From: VYFG01 sp965248685
GTDB taxonomy: Bacteria; Pseudomonadota; Gammaproteobacteria; Arenicellales; Poriferihabitantaceae
Length of the DNA stretch: 64,000 nt
Direction: 5' to 3'
Assembly (NCBI GenBank): GCA_965248685.1
Contig: CBDFKC010000003.1
Span: forward strand, 1,674,001 to 1,738,000
Shown: in pieces, positions 1 through 8,189 of the stretch
How positions within the stretch are numbered: position 1 is the first letter of the stretch
Layout: each line of letters begins with the position of its first letter
Program-made: the position numbers and the translations under genes
Notes under the pieces: model-generated
Told to the model about the DNA's origin: nothing
Databases searched by the model: none
Seen by the model: only the letters and a program-made list of their open reading frames with translations

Positions 1-916
1 TTAACCATAGACGTAATAAATGGCGTTTACGCTCCGGTTCTTCGTGATCGAAAAATTCGGTACGGGTATGCAAGACCGTGTAGTTGTTAAAAAATGCGAT
101 GTCACCGGGTTCCATCATGAAATCAAAACGAAATTCTGTGCTGTGAGCGATTTGGTCGAATCGATCCAAGGCTCGTTGTTCCAATTCAGTTTTTTCTACT
201 TCAAGTTCTTCAAAGGCAAGTTCAATATAACTGCGAAGATAATTAACGCTGAGATAGGAATCCTGCATGGAAAAAATTGGCACTCTGGTTTTTGTGACCG
301 GCGAAGCTCCCGGCGCTTGTTCGCCGAATAAATGATAGAAAAATCCCTCCATTAGGACTTCTACTAACTCGGGATCGGTTTGCAGCATCTGGTTGTAAAC
401 TGCTGGTCCGCTGCAGTATCCACTCAGGCCACCTTGTTTAGCTTTGACCAGGCACATCATGCCAATGATATCGCTGGCATCCGTGTGCAGCGCCAACTCC
501 AGGCTGTTGCGATAAGCCCGTTCTCGTGAGTCTTTACCGCCCACGTTGACCACATGTCCCAGCTTATCCCCCATCAGGCTCTGGGACTGGGCAGCGCCAA
601 AATGGCTGCCAAGTGCCCAGTAGATTATCTCGCATTGATTTTTGGAATAACGTTCCAATGGAAATCCAGTTAATACCAGAATCCCCCGACCTTGCTGAAT
701 TTCATTTACCCAGCGCGCGACATCTGGCTCAATTTCCGCGAGGTCAAAGTCGCCTCGGGTAATACTCTCAAGTTCGAGATTGCTGTGCTCAATTTTTTTT
801 AATACTCGATCAAGTGCCACTATTTGCGCCTCGCTTAGACTTTCGCTGATTGCTGATTTGCCGGAAAAGTCGGATGCTTTCCATGCGGATGGATGGTCGT
901 AATGTTGTCGTTGCAT
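1..916 (-). CDS. TauD/TfdA-family 2-oxoglutarate Fe(II) dioxygenase, 3' end beyond the window
   Basis: About 305 residues are visible on the minus strand, and the frame is still open at position 1, so the last few residues lie outside. The iron-binding facial triad is present: an H-T-D motif (LALHTDAS, near position 480) and a distal His in NNYTVLHTRTEF (about position 80). The 2-oxoglutarate-binding Arg follows in the RHLLRLW motif. This layout fits the gamma-butyrobetaine/taurine dioxygenase superfamily, whose members hydroxylate or demethylate amines and sulfonates with O2 and 2-oxoglutarate in the cytosol. The ATG at 916 is the first possible start because a TAG lies two codons upstream; no strong ribosome-binding site precedes it. 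It is divergent from the dimethylglycine-dehydrogenase-like gene across 178 bases, so it probably belongs to the same methylated-amine pathway. The substrate cannot be told from sequence. Confidence 0.88.
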   Translation of the reverse strand, partial: MQRQHYDHPSAWKASDFSGKSAISESLSEAQIVALDRVLKKIEHSNLELESITRGDFDLAEIEPDVARWVNEIQQGRGILVLTGFPLERYSKNQCEIIYWALGSHFGAAQSQSLMGDKLGHVVNVGGKDSRERAYRNSLELALHTDASDIIGMMCLVKAKQGGLSGYCSGPAVYNQMLQTDPELVEVLMEGFFYHLFGEQAPGASPVTKTRVPIFSMQDSYLSVNYLRSYIELAFEELEVEKTELEQRALDRFDQIAHSTEFRFDFMMEPGDIAFFNNYTVLHTRTEFFDHEEPERKRHLLRLWL

Positions 917-1094
917 GATGATCTACGTGATGTGGGTTGGGCCGCCACACTGAGTGTAGATCAATTCCGGGTCCCGGGCAAAAAGCAGCGAAAAAAACAC
1001 CAAACGCTGGATGTTTGGTAGTATCTTGAATTATGTTAGCAGTCTGCATGATGCTATTTTTTAAGAACAATATATCTTTTGACAGGAGAGAAAC

Positions 1095-3536
1095 ATGCAA
1101 TCACATGCTCGAGTAGTAGTGGTCGGCGGAGGCTGTGTTGGCGTCAATGTTCTATATAGCCTGGCGCGCAGGGGTTGGACCGATGTTTGCCTGGTAGAGC
1201 GAACCCAGTTAACTGCGGGGTCCACCTGGCATGCCGCTGGTCTCATCCCGCTTTACTCTTTCTCCTATAAATTTGGTCGATTGATCGCCAATACCATTTC
1301 TACCTATGAGAATTTGCAAGCGGAAACCGGTCAGGCGATCGGCTGGCACAAGTGTGGGCAGCTCCGCATTGCCGAAAGTCCCGATAGAATGGATGAATAT
1401 CTTAACTATGCTGCTATCGCAGAAACCCAGGGAGTGCGTGCCGAAATACTAACGCCTGAGCAGACCGTAAATTTGTGGCCATTGATGAAACGCAGTCCCG
1501 ATTTGATCGGTGCGGTCTACAATCCCGACGACGGTCATATCGCGCCGGCAGATATTACCCAGGCGTTGGCGAAAGGCGCAAAACAGAATGGGGCGAAGAT
1601 CTACTCCGGTACCCAAGTAAGCGGTATCGAGCAGTTACCCTCCGGCGAGTGGAAAGTGGTAACCAATCAGGGCACGATCGTTTGTGAGCATGTGGTGACC
1701 GCTACTGGAAATTACGCCCAGCAGACTGCCACGATGCTCGGGCTGACCCTGCCTTGTTTTCCGGTTGTGCATCAATACTGGGTGACTCAGACTGTGCCAG
1801 AAGTGAAGGACCGACAGGCCAGTGGTCTACCGGAAATGCCGGTGCTGCGGAATGAGGCAATCAACGGATACGTTAGAGAAGAGCGGGACGGCCTGATGTT
1901 TGGGCCCTATGAACAGCCGGATCAGCTGGAGCATTTCGCCCGCAATGGCGTGCCGGAGTCATTTGGCGCCGATTTGCTGCCGGAAAAGTTTGACCCTGTT
2001 GAACAAAACTGGAGTGCTGCCGTTGACCTGGTGCCGGTACTGGGTGAAGTTGGGATTCAGGCCAATGTTCGGGGACCAATTTGTACTACGCCGGATAATT
2101 TGCCGCTATGCGGTCCTGCCTGGGGCAAGAAAAACCTGTGGCTTGCCGAAGGCTTCTCTGGAGGGTTGCTTATGGGTGGTGGTCTTGGTAGCGAGCTGGC
2201 CAGTTGGATCGTTGATGGGGAACCCCATATCGACCTGTCCGAAGTCGATCCACGACGTTTCGGTGACTACGCCAATAAGAATTACACCGGGATAAAAAAT
2301 AAAGAAGCCTTTGGGCATAATTTTGGTATTCATTACCCAGGTTACGAGTGGCCTGCTGCCCGTCCGGCCAAGACCATGCCTTGTTACCAGCGACTTTCTG
2401 CTGGTGGAGCGGTTTGGGGGGCGGTGTACGGTTGGGAAATTCCGCTATGGTTTGCGCCCAAGAAAGAGCCTGCCAGGGATATCTGGAGTTATCGAAAATT
2501 TAACTCCAAGCCCCATGTGGGAACAGAGTGCAACGCAATTCGACACAACGTAGGGCTAATTGAAATGACCTCAATGGCCAAATTTGAAGTGTCGGGACAG
2601 GGTGCAGAAGACTGGCTCAATTCAATACTTGCGAATCGTATGCCACAAAAGACAGGCGGCATAGCACTCGCACATTTTCTCACCCAAAAAGGCACGGTGC
2701 GAGCTGAATTCAGTGTCACCCGACTTGCCGACGATTTGTTTTACCTGGTGGCTACACCCCGGGGTGAACGGCATGATTTTGACGTTCTGCAAAAGGCCAT
2801 GCCAACTGATGGCAGCGTTTATTTGCGTAACGCGACCTTTGAAAGAGGATGTTTGACCGTAGTTGGACCCAACTCTCGAAAACTACTCCAGGAGCTTGTG
2901 GATGGCGATCTTTCCAACGAATCATTTCCCTGGCTAAGCGCGCAAAGTCTCACCGTCGGACTCGCCTCCGATGTGCGGATGATGCGAATAAATTATGAAG
3001 GAGAATTGGGCTGGGAGCTGTACCATCCTATTTGCTATAACCTGCACCTCTACGACGAGATTACCCGGGTGGGCCAACAGCATGGAATCAAGGATTGTGG
3101 ATTTCGTGCTATCGAATCTCTGAGACTAGAGAAATCTTATCGGGCGATGTATCGTGATATGGATACTGAGCACACCGCGCTTGAATCGGGGCTCGATCGG
3201 TTTATTCACTTTGACAAAGAATTTGTTGGGCGCGAGGCATTAGTTGCCCAACAACAGCAAGGATTGACCAAGCGAATTGTCACGTTAAGGGTAGAAACAG
3301 TGGACGCCGATGCCTATATGAACGAAGGCGTTTACTGCGAAGGAAAACTGGTCGGTCGGGTAACTTCCGGTGCGACTTCCCACCACATTGGCAATTGCCT
3401 GTCTATGGCCTATGTTGATATCGCATATGCGGCCGAAGGAACGGTTCTGGAAATTCCGTTATTGGACAATCGCTGCAAGGCGACCGTCATCAGCGATTCG
3501 CCTTATGATCCGAACAATCTTAAACCAAGAGTCTGA
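1095..3536 (+). CDS. Dimethylglycine/sarcosine dehydrogenase-like flavoprotein (DAO + GcvT domains)
   Basis: The 813-residue protein has an N-terminal FAD-binding DAO domain (VVGGGCVGVN at residues 9-18) and a GSTWHAAGL motif. In dimethylglycine and sarcosine dehydrogenases the His of that motif (His46 here) carries covalent FAD. The C-terminal half, from about residue 430, is a GcvT-like aminomethyltransferase fold that binds tetrahydrofolate. Known relatives oxidatively demethylate N-methyl amino acids and pass the one-carbon unit to folate. An AGGAG-type ribosome-binding site sits just ahead of the ATG. It is followed after 13 bases by the CoA ligase, suggesting one transcript. The exact substrate is open: family members also act on dimethylsulfoniopropionate-like and other betaine-derived compounds. 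Confidence 0.88.
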   Translation: MQSHARVVVVGGGCVGVNVLYSLARRGWTDVCLVERTQLTAGSTWHAAGLIPLYSFSYKFGRLIANTISTYENLQAETGQAIGWHKCGQLRIAESPDRMDEYLNYAAIAETQGVRAEILTPEQTVNLWPLMKRSPDLIGAVYNPDDGHIAPADITQALAKGAKQNGAKIYSGTQVSGIEQLPSGEWKVVTNQGTIVCEHVVTATGNYAQQTATMLGLTLPCFPVVHQYWVTQTVPEVKDRQASGLPEMPVLRNEAINGYVREERDGLMFGPYEQPDQLEHFARNGVPESFGADLLPEKFDPVEQNWSAAVDLVPVLGEVGIQANVRGPICTTPDNLPLCGPAWGKKNLWLAEGFSGGLLMGGGLGSELASWIVDGEPHIDLSEVDPRRFGDYANKNYTGIKNKEAFGHNFGIHYPGYEWPAARPAKTMPCYQRLSAGGAVWGAVYGWEIPLWFAPKKEPARDIWSYRKFNSKPHVGTECNAIRHNVGLIEMTSMAKFEVSGQGAEDWLNSILANRMPQKTGGIALAHFLTQKGTVRAEFSVTRLADDLFYLVATPRGERHDFDVLQKAMPTDGSVYLRNATFERGCLTVVGPNSRKLLQELVDGDLSNESFPWLSAQSLTVGLASDVRMMRINYEGELGWELYHPICYNLHLYDEITRVGQQHGIKDCGFRAIESLRLEKSYRAMYRDMDTEHTALESGLDRFIHFDKEFVGREALVAQQQQGLTKRIVTLRVETVDADAYMNEGVYCEGKLVGRVTSGATSHHIGNCLSMAYVDIAYAAEGTVLEIPLLDNRCKATVISDSPYDPNNLKPRV

Positions 3537-3549
3537 CCGAGGATAAACC

Positions 3550-5160
3550 ATGGAGCCCTACGACTATCCATTGCTGATCAAAAATCTGCTGCATTCTCCG
3601 TTGAATAGCGCGCCGGATCAGGAAATTGTCAGCGGTCTGACCCGGCGGTATACCTATCGAACATTTCGTCAGCGTATCGGTTGTCTGGCCAATGGCCTGC
3701 AATCCCTGGGAATTGGCATGGGAGATACTGTTGCAGTAATGGACTGGGATAACCACCGTTATCTCGAGTGTTTTTTTGCGGTACCGATGATGGGCGCGGT
3801 ACTGCATACGGTAAATATCCGCCTTTCACTCGAACAAATTTTATATACCATTAACCATGCGGAGGATGACATTATCCTGGTGCATGCCGATTTCTGTCCA
3901 ATAATTGAACAAATTTCCGATCGGTTTGAACGCCCGATAAAGCTGGTTCTACTGGACGACGGTGAGGAGAAACCTGAGTTGCCTCAAGGTTATCTGATCG
4001 ATTACGAGAGTATGATGGAAGCAGCGGCGAGCGACTTTGAGTTCCCTGATTTTTCCGAACAAACCCAAGCCACCACGTTTTACACCACCGGCACAACAGG
4101 GCAACCAAAAGGGGTCTATTACAGTCATCGACAATTGGTACTGCATACCCTTGGTGAACTGGCCACGGTTTGCTCTGCAGAGAGCAGTAGTCGGCTGCAC
4201 AATGGGGATGTTTATATGCCGGTTACCCCGATGTTTCATGTCCACGCTTGGGGCTTTCCCTATGCGGCAACTCTATTGGGCATTAAGCAGGTTTATCCAG
4301 GCCGCTATGAACCCGCTACTCTGCTCACCTTGATTGAGCGCGAGAAAGTTACGTTTACCCACTGCGTTCCGACTATTCTGCATATGATTTTAAACGCCCC
4401 TGAGGCAGATAATACCGATTTGTCAGGCTGGAAAGTTATTATTGGCGGTTCAGCGTTGTCTAAGGGACTGGCCACCGCAGCCCTTGATCGCGGTATAAAT
4501 ATTTTCTCGGCTTATGGTATGTCCGAAACTTGTCCCCTTTTGACCATGTCGGCGGTGCCTGATGGAGACACAACCGATTCACTGAACGCCCGTTGTACAA
4601 CTGGTAAACCCGGTACGCTGGTTGAACTCCGGGTGGTTGATGAAGACATGAATGAGGTTCCCCACGATGGCAAATCCACCGGTGAAGTGGTTGTCCGAGC
4701 ACCTTGGTTAACCCAGGGCTATACTAAAAATGAGGAAGGTTCCGCAGCGTTATGGCAGGGAGGTTATCTGCATACCGGCGATGTTGGTTATATTGATTCA
4801 GATGGTGCCCTACAGATTACGGATCGCATCAAGGACGTTATTAAATCAGGTGGTGAATGGATTTCATCGCTGGAATTAGAGGATATTGCTTCCGGTTGCG
4901 ATGGCGTGGGTGAGGTCGCCGCCATTGGGGTGCCAGACCAACGCTGGGGTGAACGACCAATGTTGTTGGTGGTTAAATCGGCGGGTGAATCAACATCGAT
5001 TACGGCAGAAAACATTCGAATGGCGATCAAACAGCAGGCTGATACGGGTTATATTTCCAAGTGGGCGGTGCCGGATCGCATTGAGTTTGTCGATCAATTG
5101 GACAAAACCAGCGTTGGAAAAATGGACAAGAAAAAATTACGTGCAAGATTTTCCAATTAG
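3550..5160 (+). CDS. Acyl-CoA synthetase (AMP-forming), AlkK/DmdB-like
   Basis: This 536-residue protein belongs to the ANL superfamily. It shows the phosphate-binding loop TTGTTGQPKG (about residue 180), the YGMSETCP adenine/acyl-site motif (about residue 322), the GDVGYID and DRIKDVIKSGGEWI hinge region, and the catalytic Lys near the C-terminus in KTSVGKMDKKKLR. Such enzymes activate a carboxylate with ATP and then form the CoA thioester. The overall pattern is closest to medium-chain (AlkK) and methylmercaptopropionate (DmdB) ligases. Placed directly behind a demethylating dehydrogenase, it may activate the acid left after amine or sulfonium removal; that is inference. Start ATG at 3550 follows the previous stop by 13 bases. 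Confidence 0.87.
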   Translation: MEPYDYPLLIKNLLHSPLNSAPDQEIVSGLTRRYTYRTFRQRIGCLANGLQSLGIGMGDTVAVMDWDNHRYLECFFAVPMMGAVLHTVNIRLSLEQILYTINHAEDDIILVHADFCPIIEQISDRFERPIKLVLLDDGEEKPELPQGYLIDYESMMEAAASDFEFPDFSEQTQATTFYTTGTTGQPKGVYYSHRQLVLHTLGELATVCSAESSSRLHNGDVYMPVTPMFHVHAWGFPYAATLLGIKQVYPGRYEPATLLTLIEREKVTFTHCVPTILHMILNAPEADNTDLSGWKVIIGGSALSKGLATAALDRGINIFSAYGMSETCPLLTMSAVPDGDTTDSLNARCTTGKPGTLVELRVVDEDMNEVPHDGKSTGEVVVRAPWLTQGYTKNEEGSAALWQGGYLHTGDVGYIDSDGALQITDRIKDVIKSGGEWISSLELEDIASGCDGVGEVAAIGVPDQRWGERPMLLVVKSAGESTSITAENIRMAIKQQADTGYISKWAVPDRIEFVDQLDKTSVGKMDKKKLRARFSN

Positions 5161-5240
5161 TTCCTGTTACCTGGAATAAGAGCGAGTTATTTCGTTAAAT
5201 CAAAGATTATATATTCAACAATTTATTGACGAGGAATACC

Positions 5241-6089
5241 ATGAGTAAAGGCCAATGTTTATGCGGTAGTGTCACCTGGGAAATCAGTGGAACCCCGATG
5301 GAAGCCTATCACTGCCATTGTTCAATGTGTCGTAAGGCCCATGGCGCGGCATTTGGGACTTTCTATCAGATGCACTCGAGGGATTTTGCCTGGACCAGTG
5401 GTCTGGATACCTTAGTTGACTACGCTTCATCGCCAACCCTGACTCGTTCATTTTGTGGAACCTGTGGCTCCATGGTGCCCGATCGCAACAGTGACGACGA
5501 TCAGATTTTTGTACCTGCCGGGTCTCATGACGATGGGCCAGAGGTGCAGTGTCACATTTTTGTCGGATCTGTCGCGCCATGGCATGATATTAGTGATGAC
5601 CTGACAAAGCATCAAACCTATCCTGATGACGATGGAAACTCCGCGGTTTACCCCGACAAAGATATGCAGCAACAAACGCCTGGGATCATACGTGGAAGCT
5701 GCCTGTGTGAGCTGGTGGAGTTTGAAGTGTCAGAGTCATTTAAAGTCGTGCATAACTGTCATTGTTCCCGGTGTCGTAAGGCCCGAGCGGCGGCGTTTAC
5801 CACCAATGGTTTCACCCCAATGGAGGCGGTAAGTTTTACCAAGGGAGAGCAACACGTGGCGAGCTACAAACTACCCGGCGCAAAATTCTACACCCATGCA
5901 TTTTGCGATACCTGTGGCTCAGGGCTACCAAGACTGGACCCGGACAGGAAAATTGCGGTGGTACCACTGGGGGCCCTGGACGACGACCCGCAATCCAGGG
6001 CAGTGGATAATATTTTTGTTGGCAGCAAGGCGGATTGGTATACGATTTGCGATAATTTGCCCGCATTTGAAGAAGGGCCGACCGGCTGA
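5241..6089 (+). CDS. Tandem GFA (CENP-V/glutathione-dependent formaldehyde-activating) domain protein
   Basis: The 282-residue protein consists of two GFA domains in series, roughly residues 1-130 and 145-275. Each repeats the zinc-binding pattern: CLCGSV or CLCELV, then HCHCS-C-RKA, then FC-TCGS. Single-domain proteins of about 130-160 residues are usual for the family, so this is a fused duplication. The ATG at 5241 is preferred over an in-frame TTG at 5226 because GAGG lies seven bases upstream of the ATG. Gfa from Paracoccus was linked to formaldehyde-glutathione adduct formation, though the true activity of most relatives is unsettled. Formaldehyde handling would fit next to N-demethylating oxidases and oxygenases. 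Confidence 0.87.
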   Translation: MSKGQCLCGSVTWEISGTPMEAYHCHCSMCRKAHGAAFGTFYQMHSRDFAWTSGLDTLVDYASSPTLTRSFCGTCGSMVPDRNSDDDQIFVPAGSHDDGPEVQCHIFVGSVAPWHDISDDLTKHQTYPDDDGNSAVYPDKDMQQQTPGIIRGSCLCELVEFEVSESFKVVHNCHCSRCRKARAAAFTTNGFTPMEAVSFTKGEQHVASYKLPGAKFYTHAFCDTCGSGLPRLDPDRKIAVVPLGALDDDPQSRAVDNIFVGSKADWYTICDNLPAFEEGPTG

Positions 6090-6099
6090 CATCGAAATT

Positions 6100-6684
6100 T
6101 TGCAAATCAGTATTGCTGGTCCGGACGAATTTCGAATTATTCCATGGAAAAACGGATTAGGCAGAACCCGGGAGCTGTTGTTAAAAGAGATCAATGGCAG
6201 TGACAAATTTGCCTGGCGACTCAGTGTGGCGCCGGTTTCTAGCGATGGAGAGTTTTCCGATTTTTCTGGATACGCCAGAACATTAGTTCTGATTCAGGGA
6301 AACGGATTAACCTTGCGCCACGATAACGGTCAGGTTGACCAGTTAACAAAGCGTCTTGATTTCGCCTGCTTTGACGGTGGCTGGAAGACTTGGGCAGAAT
6401 TGACAGACGGCGATATTACCGATTTTAATGTCATGGCGGCCCAGGAGTATTGTCAGGCCAGGGTTGCGGTTTTCGAAGGCAGTAAGGAAAATACTCTTTC
6501 AGTTAATGCTGATGAGCTATTGATCTATCCCCTTGACCATGCCATTAAAATATCGCCGGCAAACAGCGACCAATTGAATATCCAGTCTGATCATGTGGCC
6601 CGAATTGAATTACCCGAGCAAGGCGTCTGGCGGTTTTCCGGAAGCCCTTCGATATGGGTGCAGATTCACTACAATAATCGATAA
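6100..6684 (+). CDS. hutD: HutD/Ves family protein
   Basis: About 194 residues. It carries the family hallmark PWKNGLGRTRE near the N-terminus and a bicupin-like beta-rich body (RLSVAPVSSDGEFSDFSG, then LVLIQGNGLTL). HutD proteins accompany histidine utilisation genes in proteobacteria and are thought to act as regulators or small-molecule binders rather than enzymes; the biochemical role is not settled. No ATG is available close to the conserved start. TTG at 6100 gives the usual N-terminus; TTG at 6067 is an alternative that would overlap the GFA gene. No hut catabolic genes (hutH, hutU, hutI, hutG) are present here, so its partner pathway may be other than histidine breakdown. Confidence 0.8.
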   Translation: MQISIAGPDEFRIIPWKNGLGRTRELLLKEINGSDKFAWRLSVAPVSSDGEFSDFSGYARTLVLIQGNGLTLRHDNGQVDQLTKRLDFACFDGGWKTWAELTDGDITDFNVMAAQEYCQARVAVFEGSKENTLSVNADELLIYPLDHAIKISPANSDQLNIQSDHVARIELPEQGVWRFSGSPSIWVQIHYNNR

Positions 6685-6728
6685 ACCCAGATTCCGGAGT
6701 AATTATCCTCCGGATAATTCTCAGTCCT

Positions 6729-7880
6729 ATGTTTAACCCGGTAAATTATCAAAAGACACGCCTGCCTCTGGATCAGGCTCAGACTTTGCCGTCCCATTGC
6801 TACATCGCTGAGGAATTTTATCAACGGGAGGTCGAGACAATTTTCACTACTAGCTGGCATTTCGTCGGCCGGGAAGAGGAATTGGAATCAGGTGATTTTA
6901 TTGTGGTTGATACCGTGGCAGGATCTGCACTGATTTGTCGAAGCGCAAGTGGTGAACTCGGTGCGTTTGTAAATGCTTGTCGTCATCGTGGAACCCGGTT
7001 AAAGGACGGAAGTGGAAACTGTCGCAGCGTAATTTGCCCATACCATGGTTGGAGTTATGCTATGGACGGTGAGCTACGCGCAGCGCCGGGCATGCAGGGT
7101 ATTCAGGATTTTGATCTGAATAACTTTGGGTTACAAAAGTTGAGGATAGAATCCTGGGGCGGTTTTGTCTTTATTAGTTTCGCTGAATCCGCGCCCGCCT
7201 TGATCGAATGGTTAGGAAACCTGCCAGAGAAAATGCAGCAACATAAACCTGTAGAGCTTGTCTGCGTGAAACGTCTTGAGTTTATCGTAGCAGCAAACTG
7301 GAAATTTTTGATCGAAAATGCGCTCGAGGCATATCATACCGGACTGGTTCATCGGGAAACCCTGGGCCAACAGGATTCCGCAGCCGTAACTACCCAGGGG
7401 CAGTGGGATGCCCTGTACGTACTGAGTGAAACGGACAAGGGTGTTGGTACCCTGCCCGGGCAAAGCCAGCTGTTACCATTTATTGCGGGGCTAACCGGGG
7501 CGGCGGCCAGGGGAACATGGTTTACCGTCATATATCCCTGTACCCAGATTGTGTTTTCCCAGGATAGCGTTTGGTGGCTCGACTTTAAACCACTTGGAGT
7601 AGACCGGACATCTTTAACCCTGGGTGCGTGCTTTCCGAAATCGACCATCGCTTTGAAAGATTTTGAAACCCTGGTTAAACCCCACTACACCCGATGGGTT
7701 GTAGCCACTCCAGAAGATAATCATATTGCGGAACTACAGCAGCTCGGCCATTGCGCCGGAATCACCGCGCCGGGTCGCTATGCCAGCAGTGAGCATTGTG
7801 TCCATGGATTAAATAATTGGGTGCTTGATCGGGTTTTGGATTCACCAGGACGTTCAGAAAATCCGGAGCATATCCGATGA
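6729..7880 (+). CDS. Rieske non-heme iron oxygenase alpha subunit, GbcA/CntA/stachydrine-demethylase type
   Basis: This 383-residue protein has a Rieske [2Fe-2S] site Cys84-x-His86 and Cys103-x2-His106, followed by a catalytic domain. Mononuclear iron ligands appear in ENALEAYHTGLVH (His203, His208), and an acidic ligand lies in the PEDNHIAELQQ motif near the C-terminus. Relatives of this length and architecture oxidatively demethylate quaternary amines (glycine betaine, proline betaine, carnitine). It needs an electron-transfer reductase, and none is encoded in the window. Its stop overlaps the next ATG by four bases (ATGA), implying translational coupling to the 2-oxoglutarate oxygenase relic. 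A role in N-demethylation of a betaine is inferred from family and neighbours. Confidence 0.87.
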   Translation: MFNPVNYQKTRLPLDQAQTLPSHCYIAEEFYQREVETIFTTSWHFVGREEELESGDFIVVDTVAGSALICRSASGELGAFVNACRHRGTRLKDGSGNCRSVICPYHGWSYAMDGELRAAPGMQGIQDFDLNNFGLQKLRIESWGGFVFISFAESAPALIEWLGNLPEKMQQHKPVELVCVKRLEFIVAANWKFLIENALEAYHTGLVHRETLGQQDSAAVTTQGQWDALYVLSETDKGVGTLPGQSQLLPFIAGLTGAAARGTWFTVIYPCTQIVFSQDSVWWLDFKPLGVDRTSLTLGACFPKSTIALKDFETLVKPHYTRWVVATPEDNHIAELQQLGHCAGITAPGRYASSEHCVHGLNNWVLDRVLDSPGRSENPEHIR

Positions 7881-8188
7881 CAATCCCGGCATCCCGTCGC
7901 CTCGAGTTTTCTGAAATTCCGGTTATCGATCTGGCGCCGCTAAGGGAGCACAAAAACCATCGCGCCAGCATCGATCAAATTTATCGAGCCTGCAGTGACG
8001 TGGGGTTTCTCTACGTTAAAAATCATTATCCACCGCAATCCGATCCAGATGATGTTAATAATATCGGGGTAATACCCCATTCCTATTCCGGTGTGGGGGA
8101 TGCACTGGATGGGGCGGACCGATTTAATTATGGGGAGTATCAGACCGCTTTGTGGAGGAGAACCTTCCCTATAGCAGAAATTCCCTAA
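7877..8188 (+). pseudogene. Internally deleted remnant of an isopenicillin-N-synthase-like 2OG-Fe(II) oxygenase
   Basis: The 103-codon frame begins with a convincing DIOX_N segment (IPVIDLAPL, then ACSDVGFLYVKNH) typical of 2-oxoglutarate oxygenases of about 300-350 residues. After about residue 51 the sequence no longer follows the family. The tail (FNYGEYQTALWRRTFP) resembles the usual extreme C-terminus. The whole double-stranded beta-helix core with the HxD...H iron ligands and the 2OG-binding Arg is missing. The simplest reading is an in-frame internal deletion that leaves a catalytically dead product. The ATG overlaps the upstream Rieske stop by four bases, as expected of a former operon partner. 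One base separates its end from the end of the convergent Rid gene. The C-terminal match is by eye and uncertain. Confidence 0.65.
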
Positions 8189-8189
8189 A

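Noticed and set aside
3550..5160. Methylmercaptopropionate-CoA ligase (dmdB) with the upstream gene as DMSP demethylase (dmdA)
   Set aside because: The flavin-dependent DAO domain fused to GcvT excludes DmdA, which has only the GcvT-like part, and no dmdC or dmdD follows.
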